From: CAZFDT01 sp964518335
Lineage (GTDB): Bacteria > Planctomycetota > Phycisphaerae > Phycisphaerales > Phycisphaeraceae
Assembly: GCA_964518335.1 (NCBI GenBank)
Contig: CAZFDT010000014.1
Coordinates: forward strand, 17,069-81,068
Reading direction: 5' to 3'
Length of the DNA stretch: 64,000 nt
Every line of letters starts with the position of its first letter. The first letter of the stretch is position 1. Of this stretch, positions 17,013 through 25,465 are shown one piece after another. The notes beneath the pieces were generated by a model. That model ran no database searches and was not told the origin of the DNA. It was given only the letters and a program-made list of their open reading frames with translations. Position numbers and translations under genes: made by a program.

Positions 17013-18650
17013 ATGTCCACACCATCCGCCCCCCCCCTGTCGCCCCGAGATGCCGGGCACGTTCAATGCGTGTTCCGCGACAGCCTGACGCCCGCGGTCA
17101 CGTGCGTGCTGGTCGGGTTCGGCGTGATGGCGGTCAGTTATGCGTTGCGTTTTCCCTGGCCGCAGCGCCTGTGGCCGGTGACTGTGGCGGCGGCGTGCGC
17201 GGTGTGGATGGCGGCGCTGCGATGGTGGCTTGGCAGGCACACGCTTCCGGTGCAGTTGTCCAATGCCGTGTCGCAGTTGCTGGTGTTACTCGTGCTGATC
17301 AACCTGTGTGTGGCGCTTTCGGTGACGCGCGACGACCACGAATCCCTGCACTTCGGGCTGCTGGTCATCGGCGCCGGGCTGCTTTTTGTGTCCTGGCCTT
17401 GCCTGATATTTGCGATCGTGATGGTGTTGGGGGGCTGGTTGGCGACGGTGTGGCTGGCGGACGTGCCCATGCTCTGGGTGTATTACCCACACACCATGCT
17501 GGGGTGTGTCATCCTCGCGGGCATGGCGATGATGATTCGGCGCGCCGCGATCGACCGACTGGTGGCGGCGATGCAGGCCGAGCAGCAGCGTCAGGAGCAC
17601 ACCGCCCGCCTGGCGCAGCAGTTGGCCAGCCGGGAGCGCGAGTACCGCGATCTGTTCAACGGCATGCTCGATCCCTTCGCCGTCCACGAGCTGGTATTTG
17701 ATGACGCGGGAAATCCCTGCGACAGCCGGTTCATCGAGGTGAACAATCGTCTCGTGGAGATGATGGGCCGGCCGCGCGACATGATCATGGGCAAGCGGAT
17801 CAAGGAGATGCTGACCCATCCCGACCCGATGTGGCTGGAGTGCTTGGCGCGGGTGGCTCGTACGGGCAAAGCCGAACACTTCGAGAGCTATTCTCGCCTC
17901 GTGGGTCGCACGCTCGAGGTGGTGGTCTATGCGATTGACGAGCGTCGCGTGGCGGTCCTGTTCACCGACATCACCGATCGCCGCGCCCAGGAGCAGGCGC
18001 TGATGGACAGCGAAGCGCACTACCGCGCGGCGGCCGAGTCGAATCGCCGTCTACTCAGTGAAGTCAACCACCGCGTGCGCAACAACCTGGCGAGCCTGAC
18101 AGGCCTGCTCACGCTCGTGCGACGCCAAGCCCGCGACGTGGCGCACTACCACGCGGCCATCGAGCAGCGCATCGCCGCCATGACGCACGTCCACAACCTC
18201 CTGGCCGACGCCAACTGGGGCGACCTGGCGCTCAACGAGCTGATTACGCGCCTGCTGGCGTCGATGCAGCGCTCCGCTCCGCGACAGATTCCCATGCTCA
18301 TCGACGGCCCGCCCGTATCGGTCATTCCCCGCCAGATCGCACCGCTGACCATGACGCTCGTGGAGCTGTTCACCAACAGTTGCAAACACGGCGCTCACTG
18401 CAGCGAAAACGGCACGATCGACATCACGTGGCAGATCGATAGGCACGACGGTCACCCTCGCGTCCACGTGCGTTGGCGCGAGCGCGGCGGGCCGACCATT
18501 CTTGGCTCGCCTACGCGGTCGATGGGCACCGAGCTCATCGAAGGCTTTGTCGCCTTCGAGCTGGGCGGCCGGGCCACCCTGCGCTTCCACCCCGACGGCG
18601 TGGACCACAGCATCGAGTTTCCCGCCATGGGCGAGGTTCATGCACGATAG
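17013..18650 (+). CDS. Membrane sensor histidine kinase, PAS plus HisKA_2 type
   Basis: Encodes 545 residues. Five or six hydrophobic segments fill residues 25-180 (for example AVTCVLVGFGVMAVSYAL and LLVLLVLINLCVAL). A short coiled coil rich in Gln/Arg follows, then a PAS domain (about 205-325, starting REYRDLFNGMLDPFAVHEL). Next comes the HisKA_2 dimerisation motif LSEVNHRVRNNLASLTGLL with phospho-acceptor His353. The ATPase domain has ELFTNSCKHGAHC (N box) and MGTELIEGF. This kinase class often acts in light, general-stress or two-component systems with separate regulators. No response regulator is adjacent, so the partner is elsewhere. Confidence 0.9.
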   Translation: MSTPSAPPLSPRDAGHVQCVFRDSLTPAVTCVLVGFGVMAVSYALRFPWPQRLWPVTVAAACAVWMAALRWWLGRHTLPVQLSNAVSQLLVLLVLINLCVALSVTRDDHESLHFGLLVIGAGLLFVSWPCLIFAIVMVLGGWLATVWLADVPMLWVYYPHTMLGCVILAGMAMMIRRAAIDRLVAAMQAEQQRQEHTARLAQQLASREREYRDLFNGMLDPFAVHELVFDDAGNPCDSRFIEVNNRLVEMMGRPRDMIMGKRIKEMLTHPDPMWLECLARVARTGKAEHFESYSRLVGRTLEVVVYAIDERRVAVLFTDITDRRAQEQALMDSEAHYRAAAESNRRLLSEVNHRVRNNLASLTGLLTLVRRQARDVAHYHAAIEQRIAAMTHVHNLLADANWGDLALNELITRLLASMQRSAPRQIPMLIDGPPVSVIPRQIAPLTMTLVELFTNSCKHGAHCSENGTIDITWQIDRHDGHPRVHVRWRERGGPTILGSPTRSMGTELIEGFVAFELGGRATLRFHPDGVDHSIEFPAMGEVHAR

Positions 18651-18664
18651 CACTCCTGCCTCGC

Positions 18665-18670
18665 TAAGAT
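18665..18670 (+). promoter_or_regulatory. -10 box TAAGAT of the cysteine desulfurase gene, leaderless
   Basis: GCTAAGAT is followed by 6 nt (ctcaca) and ATG 18677. The kinase gene ends only 26 nt upstream of that ATG, so this gene can have its own promoter in a very short gap. Confidence 0.5.
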
Positions 18671-18676
18671 CTCACA

Positions 18677-19909
18677 ATGACGACGCCGCGCTGGATATAC
18701 CTGGACAACAACGCCACGACCATGCCCGCACCGCAGGTCGTCGAGTCCATGGCGCAGATGCATGGCGAGCTATGGGCCAACCCCTCCAGCGTCCACCGTT
18801 TCGGTCAGATGGTGCGGCAGAAGGTGGAACTGGCGCGAGCGTCGGTGGCGTCACTCATCGGCGTGCGGCCGCGCGAGCTGATCTTCACCAGCGGAGGCAC
18901 CGAATCCAACAATCTGGCCCTGCGCGGCGTCATGGGTACGGCCACGGACCCGCAACGCCGCGTGCTCATCACGGACAAGGTCGAGCACTCGGCGATCCGC
19001 GAGCCGGCAGAGGCCCTGCAGCGCGAGGGCGTGAACGTCGTGTGGCTGGCGACTGACGGTCACGGCATGGTGACGCCCGAGCGCGTCGCCGCCGCGCTGC
19101 ACGCCGCCGCCGACGACGACGCGACGCTGCTGGTCAGCGTGCAGTGGGCCAACAATGAAACCGGTTTGATCCAACCGATTGAGGCCATCGCCGCGGAGGT
19201 TCGCCGAGCCCGTGCTGCAGTCAACCATCAGCGTTGCCGGATCAATCTGCACGTGGACGCGACTCAGGCGGTAGGGAAGATTCCCGTGGACGCCGCAGGC
19301 ATGGGCATCGATCTCTTGACGCTGGCTGCTCACAAATTTCACGGGCCCAAAGGCGTCGGCGCATTGTTTGCGCGGATGGGTGTGCGCCTGCGGCCGGCAC
19401 AGACGGGCGGGCCGCAGGAGCGCAACCGGCGCGGCGGCACCGAGAATACTGCCGGGATCGTCGGCATGGGTGTCGCGGCAGAGTTGGCGAGCGAGTTTGT
19501 CGCCAACACGCCCCGCATCGCAACCCTGCAGGGCCTCCGCGACCATTTCGAGGCCGCCGTCCTGGCGCAGTTGCCCGATGCCGTCGTCAACGCGCGTGAC
19601 GACGACCGGCACCGCCGCCTGTGGAATACGTCGAACCTGGGCTTTCCCAGCCTCGAAGCTGAGGCCATCCTCCTGAGTCTGTCCGAACGGAGCGTCTGCG
19701 CCTCGGCCGGCGCCGCCTGCAGCAGCGGCTCACTCGAACCCTCGCCTGTGCTGTTGGCCATGGGCATTCCCGAGCCCGTCGCTCACGGATCGGTGCGATT
19801 CTCCCTCAGCCGCTTCACGGCCCCCGACGAGATCGACGCCGCCGTTGCCATCGTCATCGACGTGGTGCGACGACTCGGTCGCACGCTCCCCATCGGCGCT
19901 CGATCCTGA
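18677..19909 (+). CDS. Cysteine desulfurase (NifS/IscS family)
   Basis: Encodes 410 residues. It begins RWIYLDNNATTMPAPQVVE, the family N-terminus. The PLP lysine is K220 in LAAHKFHGPKGVGALF. The C-terminal mobile loop carries SAGAACSSGSLEPS with the persulfide Cys348, in the CSSG context of the NifS/IscS group rather than SufS. It mobilises sulfur from L-cysteine for Fe-S clusters and thio-modified tRNA. No iscU, iscR or mnmA is in the window, so it may be the general desulfurase with dispersed partners. Confidence 0.94.
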   Translation: MTTPRWIYLDNNATTMPAPQVVESMAQMHGELWANPSSVHRFGQMVRQKVELARASVASLIGVRPRELIFTSGGTESNNLALRGVMGTATDPQRRVLITDKVEHSAIREPAEALQREGVNVVWLATDGHGMVTPERVAAALHAAADDDATLLVSVQWANNETGLIQPIEAIAAEVRRARAAVNHQRCRINLHVDATQAVGKIPVDAAGMGIDLLTLAAHKFHGPKGVGALFARMGVRLRPAQTGGPQERNRRGGTENTAGIVGMGVAAELASEFVANTPRIATLQGLRDHFEAAVLAQLPDAVVNARDDDRHRRLWNTSNLGFPSLEAEAILLSLSERSVCASAGAACSSGSLEPSPVLLAMGIPEPVAHGSVRFSLSRFTAPDEIDAAVAIVIDVVRRLGRTLPIGARS

Positions 19910-19960
19910 CAACCATGCGACACTTCATCTGTTCACGAATCGCGACGGATCTGAGGCCGA

Positions 19961-19991
19961 TTGGCATGGCTCACCCAATGGTCGGTATCAT
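19961..19991 (+). promoter_or_regulatory. Candidate promoter of the SDR-aldolase unit
   Basis: TTGGCA (19961-19966) and TATCAT (19986-19991) are separated by 19 nt, slightly long for sigma70. A leader of about 30 nt follows, with GGAGG at 20013-20017. Confidence 0.35.
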
Positions 19992-20024
19992 TCACGCCCC
20001 TGCCATGTGCGTGGAGGCGTAGTC

Positions 20025-20801
20025 TTGTCGGTGCTGGACCAATTTCGGCTGGATGGCAAGGTTGCCCTGGTGACGGGCGGCGCGGGGCTGTACGGACGGC
20101 AGATCGTCGCGGCGCTAGCTGAGGCCGGGGCGCGCACTGTGATGGCCAGTCGGGATCTGCAAAAACTGCAGGACTGCGCCCGGACCTTACAGGCCGCGGG
20201 GTTCGACGTGCGGGCGATGCAGTTGGACCAGGCCGATGAACAGTCCGTCCAGGCGCTTCACGATCGGCTGCACCATGACTTCGACGGTGTGGACGTGCTG
20301 GTGAACAATGCCGTCGCCCGGCCGATGAAGGACTGGTCCGACACTGCCGACGCATTCGCCAAGAGCATGGCGATTAACGCGACGGGACTGTTCATGATGA
20401 TGCGCCTCTTCGGCGACGCCATGGCCGGACGCCGACGGGGCAGCATCATCAACGTAGGCTCCATTCAAGGCGTGGTGGGCCCGGACTACTCGCTGTATGA
20501 GGGCCTGGGCTGGGGTTCGCCGCCGGATTATTTCTTTCACAAGGGCGGGCTGCTGCAGTTAACCCGCTACGCCGCGGCGAAGCTCGGCCCGGCGGGCGTC
20601 CGCGTCAACGCCATCAGTCCGGGCGGGTTTTACAACGACCAGGACTCACGTTTTGTCGATCGCTATTGTCGTCGCACGTTTCTGGGCCGACTGGCCAATG
20701 ACACCGACCTGCAGGGCGCCATCGTGTTCCTCGCCTCTGATGCATCCGCGTACGTCACCGGCGCCAACATCCCCATCGACGGCGGATATACAGCGATGTG
20801 A
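20025..20801 (+). CDS. SDR-family oxidoreductase (sugar/polyol dehydrogenase-like)
   Basis: Encodes 258 residues. The start is TTG 20025 because GGAGG lies 7 nt upstream and homology begins there (LDQFRLDGKVALVTGGAGLYG); no ATG is in frame nearby. The NAD(P)-binding motif is TGGAGLYG, then NNAV, the catalytic Ser in INVGS, and the YxxxK pair Y169/K173 in DYFFHKGG. The end reads FLASDASAYVTGANIPIDGG, as in classical SDRs. Gluconate 5-dehydrogenase-like or 3-oxoacyl reductase-like activity is possible. The operon with two further enzymes suggests sugar-acid or cyclitol oxidation. Confidence 0.88.
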   Translation: MSVLDQFRLDGKVALVTGGAGLYGRQIVAALAEAGARTVMASRDLQKLQDCARTLQAAGFDVRAMQLDQADEQSVQALHDRLHHDFDGVDVLVNNAVARPMKDWSDTADAFAKSMAINATGLFMMMRLFGDAMAGRRRGSIINVGSIQGVVGPDYSLYEGLGWGSPPDYFFHKGGLLQLTRYAAAKLGPAGVRVNAISPGGFYNDQDSRFVDRYCRRTFLGRLANDTDLQGAIVFLASDASAYVTGANIPIDGGYTAM

Positions 20802-21775
20802 CCGCCATGCCCCGACCGCTCGTCACCCATCCCGACCGCATCCGCCTGGCCATGCTCGGCATGGTCGAAGGCAACGGCCATCCCTACAGTTGGTCGGCGA
20901 TCATCAACGGTCGATACGACGCCCAGCGGATGGCCGCGTGCGGCTACCCTGTCATTCCGCAATACCTGGGCGCTCAGCCGCCCGATACGCTGGGTATCCC
21001 CGGTGCTGCCGTAACTCACGTCTGGTGCGACCGTCGCGACGATGCACAGCAAGTCGCCGCCTGCTGCTACATCAAGCACGTGCTGGAGCGGCCCGAGGAT
21101 GCACTCGGCCACGTCGATGCCGTCATCATCGCGACCGACATCGGCGGCGAACATGTCCATCGCGCTCGACCGTTCATCGAAGCCGGACTGCCGGTGTTCA
21201 TCGACAAACCGCTGACTGATCGCCAGGACCATCTGCGCCTGTTTGTCACGTGGGTCGATGAGGGCAAGGCCATTCTCTCCACCAGCGCCATGCGCTATGC
21301 CTGCGAATTCGTCGAGCTGCGCTCGCGGCTGGCCGAGGTGGGTCATCCGCGGTACATCGTCGTCAGCATGGCCAAGACATGGGAGCGCTACGGCATCCAC
21401 GCGATCGAGGCGGTTTATGGCCTGCTGGCTCCGGGCCAATGGACCGGCGTGACGAACTCGGGCACCCCGGAGCGCAACGTGGTGCATGCGTCGCACGCCG
21501 ACGGCGTGGAGGTCGTGTGGCTTGTGGGACAGGACATGCTGGGCGCGTTCGCTCACGTCACGGTGTACGGCACGAAGGGCCGCATCGATGCGCGGTTCGA
21601 CGATACGTTCGCGGCGTTCAAGGCCCAGTTGCAGGCGTTTGTCACCTATCTGCGCTGCGGCGAGCGACCGTTCCCTTTCGCCCAGACCGTGGAGCAGATG
21701 AAAATCGTGATCGCCGGCATCCGCAGCCGCGACGCACACGGGCGAAAGATCGCTCTTGAGGAGATTGCAGTATGA
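20798..21775 (+). CDS. Gfo/Idh/MocA-family oxidoreductase
   Basis: Encodes 325 residues from a GTG that overlaps the SDR stop (GTGA); an ATG 9 nt later (20807) is an alternative. The N-terminal nucleotide fold is atypical: LAMLGMVEGNGHPYSWSAII replaces the usual GxGxxG. The sugar-binding catalytic motif appears as FIDKPLT (DKP instead of EKP). A C-terminal alpha/beta domain with HASHADGVEVVWLVGQ follows. This subgroup is seen beside aldolases and dehydrogenases in sugar-acid catabolism. It is coupled at both ends to its neighbours by 4-bp overlaps. Confidence 0.85.
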   Translation: MTAMPRPLVTHPDRIRLAMLGMVEGNGHPYSWSAIINGRYDAQRMAACGYPVIPQYLGAQPPDTLGIPGAAVTHVWCDRRDDAQQVAACCYIKHVLERPEDALGHVDAVIIATDIGGEHVHRARPFIEAGLPVFIDKPLTDRQDHLRLFVTWVDEGKAILSTSAMRYACEFVELRSRLAEVGHPRYIVVSMAKTWERYGIHAIEAVYGLLAPGQWTGVTNSGTPERNVVHASHADGVEVVWLVGQDMLGAFAHVTVYGTKGRIDARFDDTFAAFKAQLQAFVTYLRCGERPFPFAQTVEQMKIVIAGIRSRDAHGRKIALEEIAV

Positions 21776-22593
21776 GCAGCTCATCGTCGAGTCCGCTGCG
21801 TTCAAGCCGCGTGTTATCGCGGTTGCGGACCGACAGCGTCGCCTCGTGCGTGAAGATGAACCTCAGTGATGCTCGCGCGATCGAGATCGCCGCAATGTGC
21901 GGGTTCGACTGCGTGTGGCTGGACCTGGAACACGTGCCCAACACGCTACAGCACATCGAGCACGGTATCCGCGCCGCCAAGGCGTACAACTGCGACACGC
22001 TGGTGCGCGTGCCCCGCGGCAGCTACAGCGATCTGGTGCGGCCGCTGGAGATGGACGCCGCTGGCATCATGATCCCTCACGTGATGAGCGCTGACGACGC
22101 CCGGCGCATCGTCTGGCAGACGAAGTTTCATCCGCTGGGGCGACGACCCGTCGATGGTGGCAACAGCGACGGTGCTTACTGCAGCGTAAGTCTCACCGAT
22201 TACATGGCGCACGCCAATGCGCAGCGGTTCGTGGCTCTGCAGATCGAAGACCCCGAGCCGCTCGACGAGCTGAATGAGATCGCGGCCCTGCCCGGAGTGG
22301 ACATGCTGTTTTTCGGTCCAGGTGACTTCACACAGGGCATCGGCTGTCCCGGCCAGTTCGACCATCCCAAAGTCGACGAGGCCCGCCGCGCCGTCGCCGA
22401 CGCCGCTGTCCGTCACGGCAAAGTTGCGGGAACCGTCGCTTCGCTCCAGTCGCTGCAGTCAACGATCGAGGCGGGCTATCGCTTCATCAGCGTTGGCGCC
22501 GATGTCGTCGGCCTGCGCGACTACTTCGCCCAGATTGCAGCCGCCTTCAACGCCGCGCCCATGACTCAACGCGCCGGCGTGTACCGCGCCTGA
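21772..22593 (+). CDS. HpcH/HpaI-family aldolase
   Basis: Encodes 273 residues; the ATG overlaps the previous stop (ATGA). It is a class II, metal-dependent pyruvate aldolase. Landmarks are CGFDCVWLDLEH (catalytic His), LVRVPRGSY, GIMIPHVMSADDAR, the metal-binding Glu in ALQIEDPEPLDELNEI and Asp in LFFGPGDFTQGIG. Such enzymes split 2-keto-3-deoxy or 4-hydroxy-2-oxo acids into pyruvate and an aldehyde. The first 12 residues are a Ser/Arg run (MSSSSSSPLRSSR) that adds to the usual N-terminus. It ends the SDR-Gfo-aldolase unit. Confidence 0.9.
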   Translation: MSSSSSSPLRSSRVLSRLRTDSVASCVKMNLSDARAIEIAAMCGFDCVWLDLEHVPNTLQHIEHGIRAAKAYNCDTLVRVPRGSYSDLVRPLEMDAAGIMIPHVMSADDARRIVWQTKFHPLGRRPVDGGNSDGAYCSVSLTDYMAHANAQRFVALQIEDPEPLDELNEIAALPGVDMLFFGPGDFTQGIGCPGQFDHPKVDEARRAVADAAVRHGKVAGTVASLQSLQSTIEAGYRFISVGADVVGLRDYFAQIAAAFNAAPMTQRAGVYRA

Positions 22594-22782
22594 TGCAACC
22601 ATGCGCGCTCTACATGTCATCATGACGCCCCTGCTGTCTGCCGGCGCCCATGCCGACAGATACGAGCCTGCCGCCCCGTTGCCAATGTGTGTCGCGGCCG
22701 ATGGCGACGGGGTAGATGTCGACGGCGGAAAGAATGTACACCGGTCGCGCGTTGCCCATCTGTTCATTGGATCACTGCAACC

Positions 22783-24081
22783 CTAACTGTACTCCCCAAG
22801 GGCGAGCATGGCCGCACCCAGGCTCGTCGGCTCCGGGCAAGGGCTGGCGACAACGGGGACGCCCAGCTCGCGCGACTTGATGTCGAGCCAGAGCGGACTG
22901 CGCGCGCCCCCGCCCGCGGCCACGATGCGACCAGGCACCTGTGATCCGCACAGTCGATGCACCTGCGCTGCAAGCTGCCGAGCCACCGCTTCGAGGATCG
23001 CCCGCGTGACCTCTCCGGGCGAATGATGGGGGCGGACGTGACGAAAGCACGACTCGATGTCCCCGCCATCCTCGAAGGGCTCAATCCTGAGATCGGTGGA
23101 TGCCTCCGCCGCCTGTCGATCCAACTCGGCGAAGTCGGGCGTGTAATGCCGGCCTTGGGCGGCAAGTGAACGGCGGTAGTGCTCCAGCAGGTTCGCCGAA
23201 GTGCTGCCAAAACACATGAGGAAGTTGATGTCCGAGCGAGGGCCGGGGCCAGCATACACACCGTCTGGCAACTGCAGCGGAATAGACTTGGCACAATAGA
23301 CCGTCGCCAACACCGTTCCTGTGGTTTCCGTCACCAGTCCGGGTGCGATCCCGGCCCCAAGCGCCCCGGCGTACTGGTCCAGGCATCCCAGCACGACATG
23401 ACAACGCAGTGGTAGCCCAAGCGACTTTGCGGCGTCGGACGTCACCTCACCCAGGTCCGTCCCCGCACGCATGGGTTGCGACAGGACAAGCGACGCCAAG
23501 CCTGCACGCTCCACCGCCTGCTCCCACCATGCCAGGGCGTGAATGTCCAGCAGCCCGGTCAGCCCGGACACACCTGCTTCCGTAACCCACCTGTCGGTCA
23601 ATCGCCAGATGAGGTAATCACTCAGCAGCGCCACGCGAGCGGCACGCCGCCAGAGCTGAGGCTGTGTGCGCTCAAACCATCGCAGCTTAGCCACCATGAA
23701 CTGGTGCGACATGGATGGTACGCCGGTGCGCCGGGCATATCCCTGCAGCGCCGTCAGGGACGGGACATCCGAGAGCGTGGCCCGGCCATCAGACCACACC
23801 ACAAACGGCGTCAACACACGATCATCGGCGTCCAACAGCACAAACGTATTCGTCTGCGTCGCGAACGTCACAGTAGCGACGTGCGCCACCCGTTCACCCA
23901 GCGACGCTATCGCCGTGGCCAGCATCGCCTCGAACCGATTCACCGGCAGTTCGGCCCAGCCTGGCTGGGGCTGATCCATCGCCACAGCGGCCCGATGCAG
24001 CGCAACGATCTGCTTGCGCTCGTCGAACACGACGGCCTTCAGATACGTGGTGCCCAGATCAAAGGCGAGCACGTGCGCCAT
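22783..24081 (-). CDS. FGGY-family carbohydrate kinase
   Basis: Encodes 432 residues from ATG 24081 (MAHVLAFDLGTTYLKAVVFD); a GTG at 24090 overlapping the upstream stop is an alternative. The phosphate-1 motif DLGTTYLKAV, WSDGRA (catalytic Asp region), and the C-terminal GRIVAAGGGARSPLWLDI identify the FGGY family (xylulokinase/gluconokinase-like). It is about 50 residues shorter than typical members. It is coupled to the ceramidase-domain gene upstream and converges on the aldolase gene. Substrate is likely a sugar or polyol of the same locus. Confidence 0.88.
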   Translation of the reverse strand: MAHVLAFDLGTTYLKAVVFDERKQIVALHRAAVAMDQPQPGWAELPVNRFEAMLATAIASLGERVAHVATVTFATQTNTFVLLDADDRVLTPFVVWSDGRATLSDVPSLTALQGYARRTGVPSMSHQFMVAKLRWFERTQPQLWRRAARVALLSDYLIWRLTDRWVTEAGVSGLTGLLDIHALAWWEQAVERAGLASLVLSQPMRAGTDLGEVTSDAAKSLGLPLRCHVVLGCLDQYAGALGAGIAPGLVTETTGTVLATVYCAKSIPLQLPDGVYAGPGPRSDINFLMCFGSTSANLLEHYRRSLAAQGRHYTPDFAELDRQAAEASTDLRIEPFEDGGDIESCFRHVRPHHSPGEVTRAILEAVARQLAAQVHRLCGSQVPGRIVAAGGGARSPLWLDIKSRELGVPVVASPCPEPTSLGAAMLALGEYS

Positions 24082-24086
24082 GGCGT

Positions 24087-25421
24087 TCACAAATCCTTCA
24101 GCAGTTGGAGCGTCGCAGCGACCATGCGCTGGCCCGAGGCAGGGCTGGCGAAGATCGCATTTCCCGCTTCGTAAGCGCGATCATCCACCGCCTGCTGCGT
24201 GACGAGATAGCCCTGCAGATCACCGTTGGCCAGACTGACCATGAAGGTATCGCGGGCTTGGGCTTTGACCTGCAACGCGAACTCCACGAACAACTCGCCC
24301 GGCCAGGCCGCCAGTCGCCACGGGCCGACGCGCAGGGCCTGCACCTCCGCAGGCAGACAGGCGGCAGCGGCTTCGTGGATGCGACCGTCCTCCGCCGCGC
24401 GAGTCAGTGCCAGCGTCTCCTCGGCGCCGAAAACATCCACCTCGGCGGTGCGGACCTCGCTGCGAGCGGCCCGTGCCTGTTGCAGGTGCTCCAGGCGGGC
24501 TCGGGCGGCGTCGAGCCAGGTCTGCGCCTGCACAACATCGGGCAAAGTGCGCAAGGGCAGGTCCACGCCGGCACAGGCCACGCCCAGTTTCGGCGTGGCG
24601 ATCGGTTGCCCGTTCTGTCGCACGGCCTGCTCGATCGCTTGCCCCAGCGCCGTGCCGAGTCGCTGTGCCTCCTCGAATGTGTTCGCGCGGGTGACGTAGC
24701 GTGGACTGAGATTGCCGCACACGCCGGTGAGGCCGACCACGGGGCACGACGCGCCCAGCCATGAGTGCTGCAGTTGCCTACGGGTCATGCCGTGCAGATC
24801 ACCGCTGACGAGCGTCGAGTCCTCATGAAGCACCGTGGGATGCATGGCGCAGACTGTGACGATGCCAATGGGCTCACGTGGGTCTGCCGTCTCGCTTGCC
24901 AGGATCACCGGCACGTCCGCGTCGCGCGGCCCGGCCGGGTCACGCCGATTGGTTCCCACGCACGAACCGTCGGCCACGGCAAGCGTCAACTCCGCCGGAC
25001 GCGCGCCAGCCACCGCCCGGATCGCCGCATCGACAAGGCCGGCCTCCAACTGGGCCATGTAACGCGGACAGGGCGGCGGCACGATCGGGTCAGCATCGTT
25101 GCTCACGTAGCGACCCGTCACGGGTCCCGAATGCGTGTGCGTCGCACCGAGCAGGATGTGTGCCGCGGGCACACCGCACCGCGCTGCGATGCGCTCGCGC
25201 GTGCGTGCCACGGTCGCCTTGGTGAGCAAGATGACGTCGGCACAAAGGATCAGCAGCGGGCAGCTTCCGTCGTCAAGATACATCGCCGAGGCCATGAGCG
25301 GATCGTGGACGCCGGTGCTGATCCGCTGCACGTGCGGGTAGCCGTAGAGGAACACCGGCGAGATTGGGGAGATATCGACCTGGGCGGCGCCGGCGCGGCA
25401 TGTCGGGGATTGACGCGTCAT
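24087..25421 (-). CDS. Neutral/alkaline ceramidase N-terminal-domain protein, apparently cytoplasmic
   Basis: Encodes 444 residues matching only the N-terminal catalytic domain of neutral ceramidase: GAAQVDISP near the start, GVHDPLMASAMYLDDG, the zinc-site HTHSGPVTG, and the segment VCGNLSPRYV (the family has G-N-x-SP). True ceramidases are longer (about 650 or more) and secreted. This protein has no signal peptide and lacks the C-terminal domain. In a sugar locus, hydrolysis of an amide or ester on a carbohydrate-derived substrate is more likely than ceramide cleavage; this is inference. The ATG has TAATCT ending 7 nt upstream and shares a divergent control region with gntR. Confidence 0.8.
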   Translation of the reverse strand: MTRQSPTCRAGAAQVDISPISPVFLYGYPHVQRISTGVHDPLMASAMYLDDGSCPLLILCADVILLTKATVARTRERIAARCGVPAAHILLGATHTHSGPVTGRYVSNDADPIVPPPCPRYMAQLEAGLVDAAIRAVAGARPAELTLAVADGSCVGTNRRDPAGPRDADVPVILASETADPREPIGIVTVCAMHPTVLHEDSTLVSGDLHGMTRRQLQHSWLGASCPVVGLTGVCGNLSPRYVTRANTFEEAQRLGTALGQAIEQAVRQNGQPIATPKLGVACAGVDLPLRTLPDVVQAQTWLDAARARLEHLQQARAARSEVRTAEVDVFGAEETLALTRAAEDGRIHEAAAACLPAEVQALRVGPWRLAAWPGELFVEFALQVKAQARDTFMVSLANGDLQGYLVTQQAVDDRAYEAGNAIFASPASGQRMVAATLQLLKDL

Positions 25422-25446
25422 TCCAAATAGATTATGTTGTTATAAC
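25410..25446 (+). promoter_or_regulatory. Divergent promoter with palindromic operator candidate (GntR control region)
   Basis: For the rightward genes, TTGACG (25410-25415) and TATGTT (25433-25438) are spaced 17 nt. GTTATAAC (25439-25446) is a perfect palindrome lying just downstream of the -10, about where transcription would start. For the leftward gene, TAATCT (25429-25434 on the minus strand) ends 7 nt before its ATG. The stretch 25421-25450 is strikingly AT-rich against the local background. HutC-type GntR regulators bind GT...AC palindromes, so autoregulation of both directions is the natural reading. Confidence 0.55.
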
Positions 25447-25465
25447 CAATCACGCAAGGCCCGCC

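Noticed and set aside
22594..22782. Terminator between the convergent aldolase and kinase genes
   Set aside because: Only a weak CTGTC/GACAG pairing with bulges is visible; not strong enough to call.
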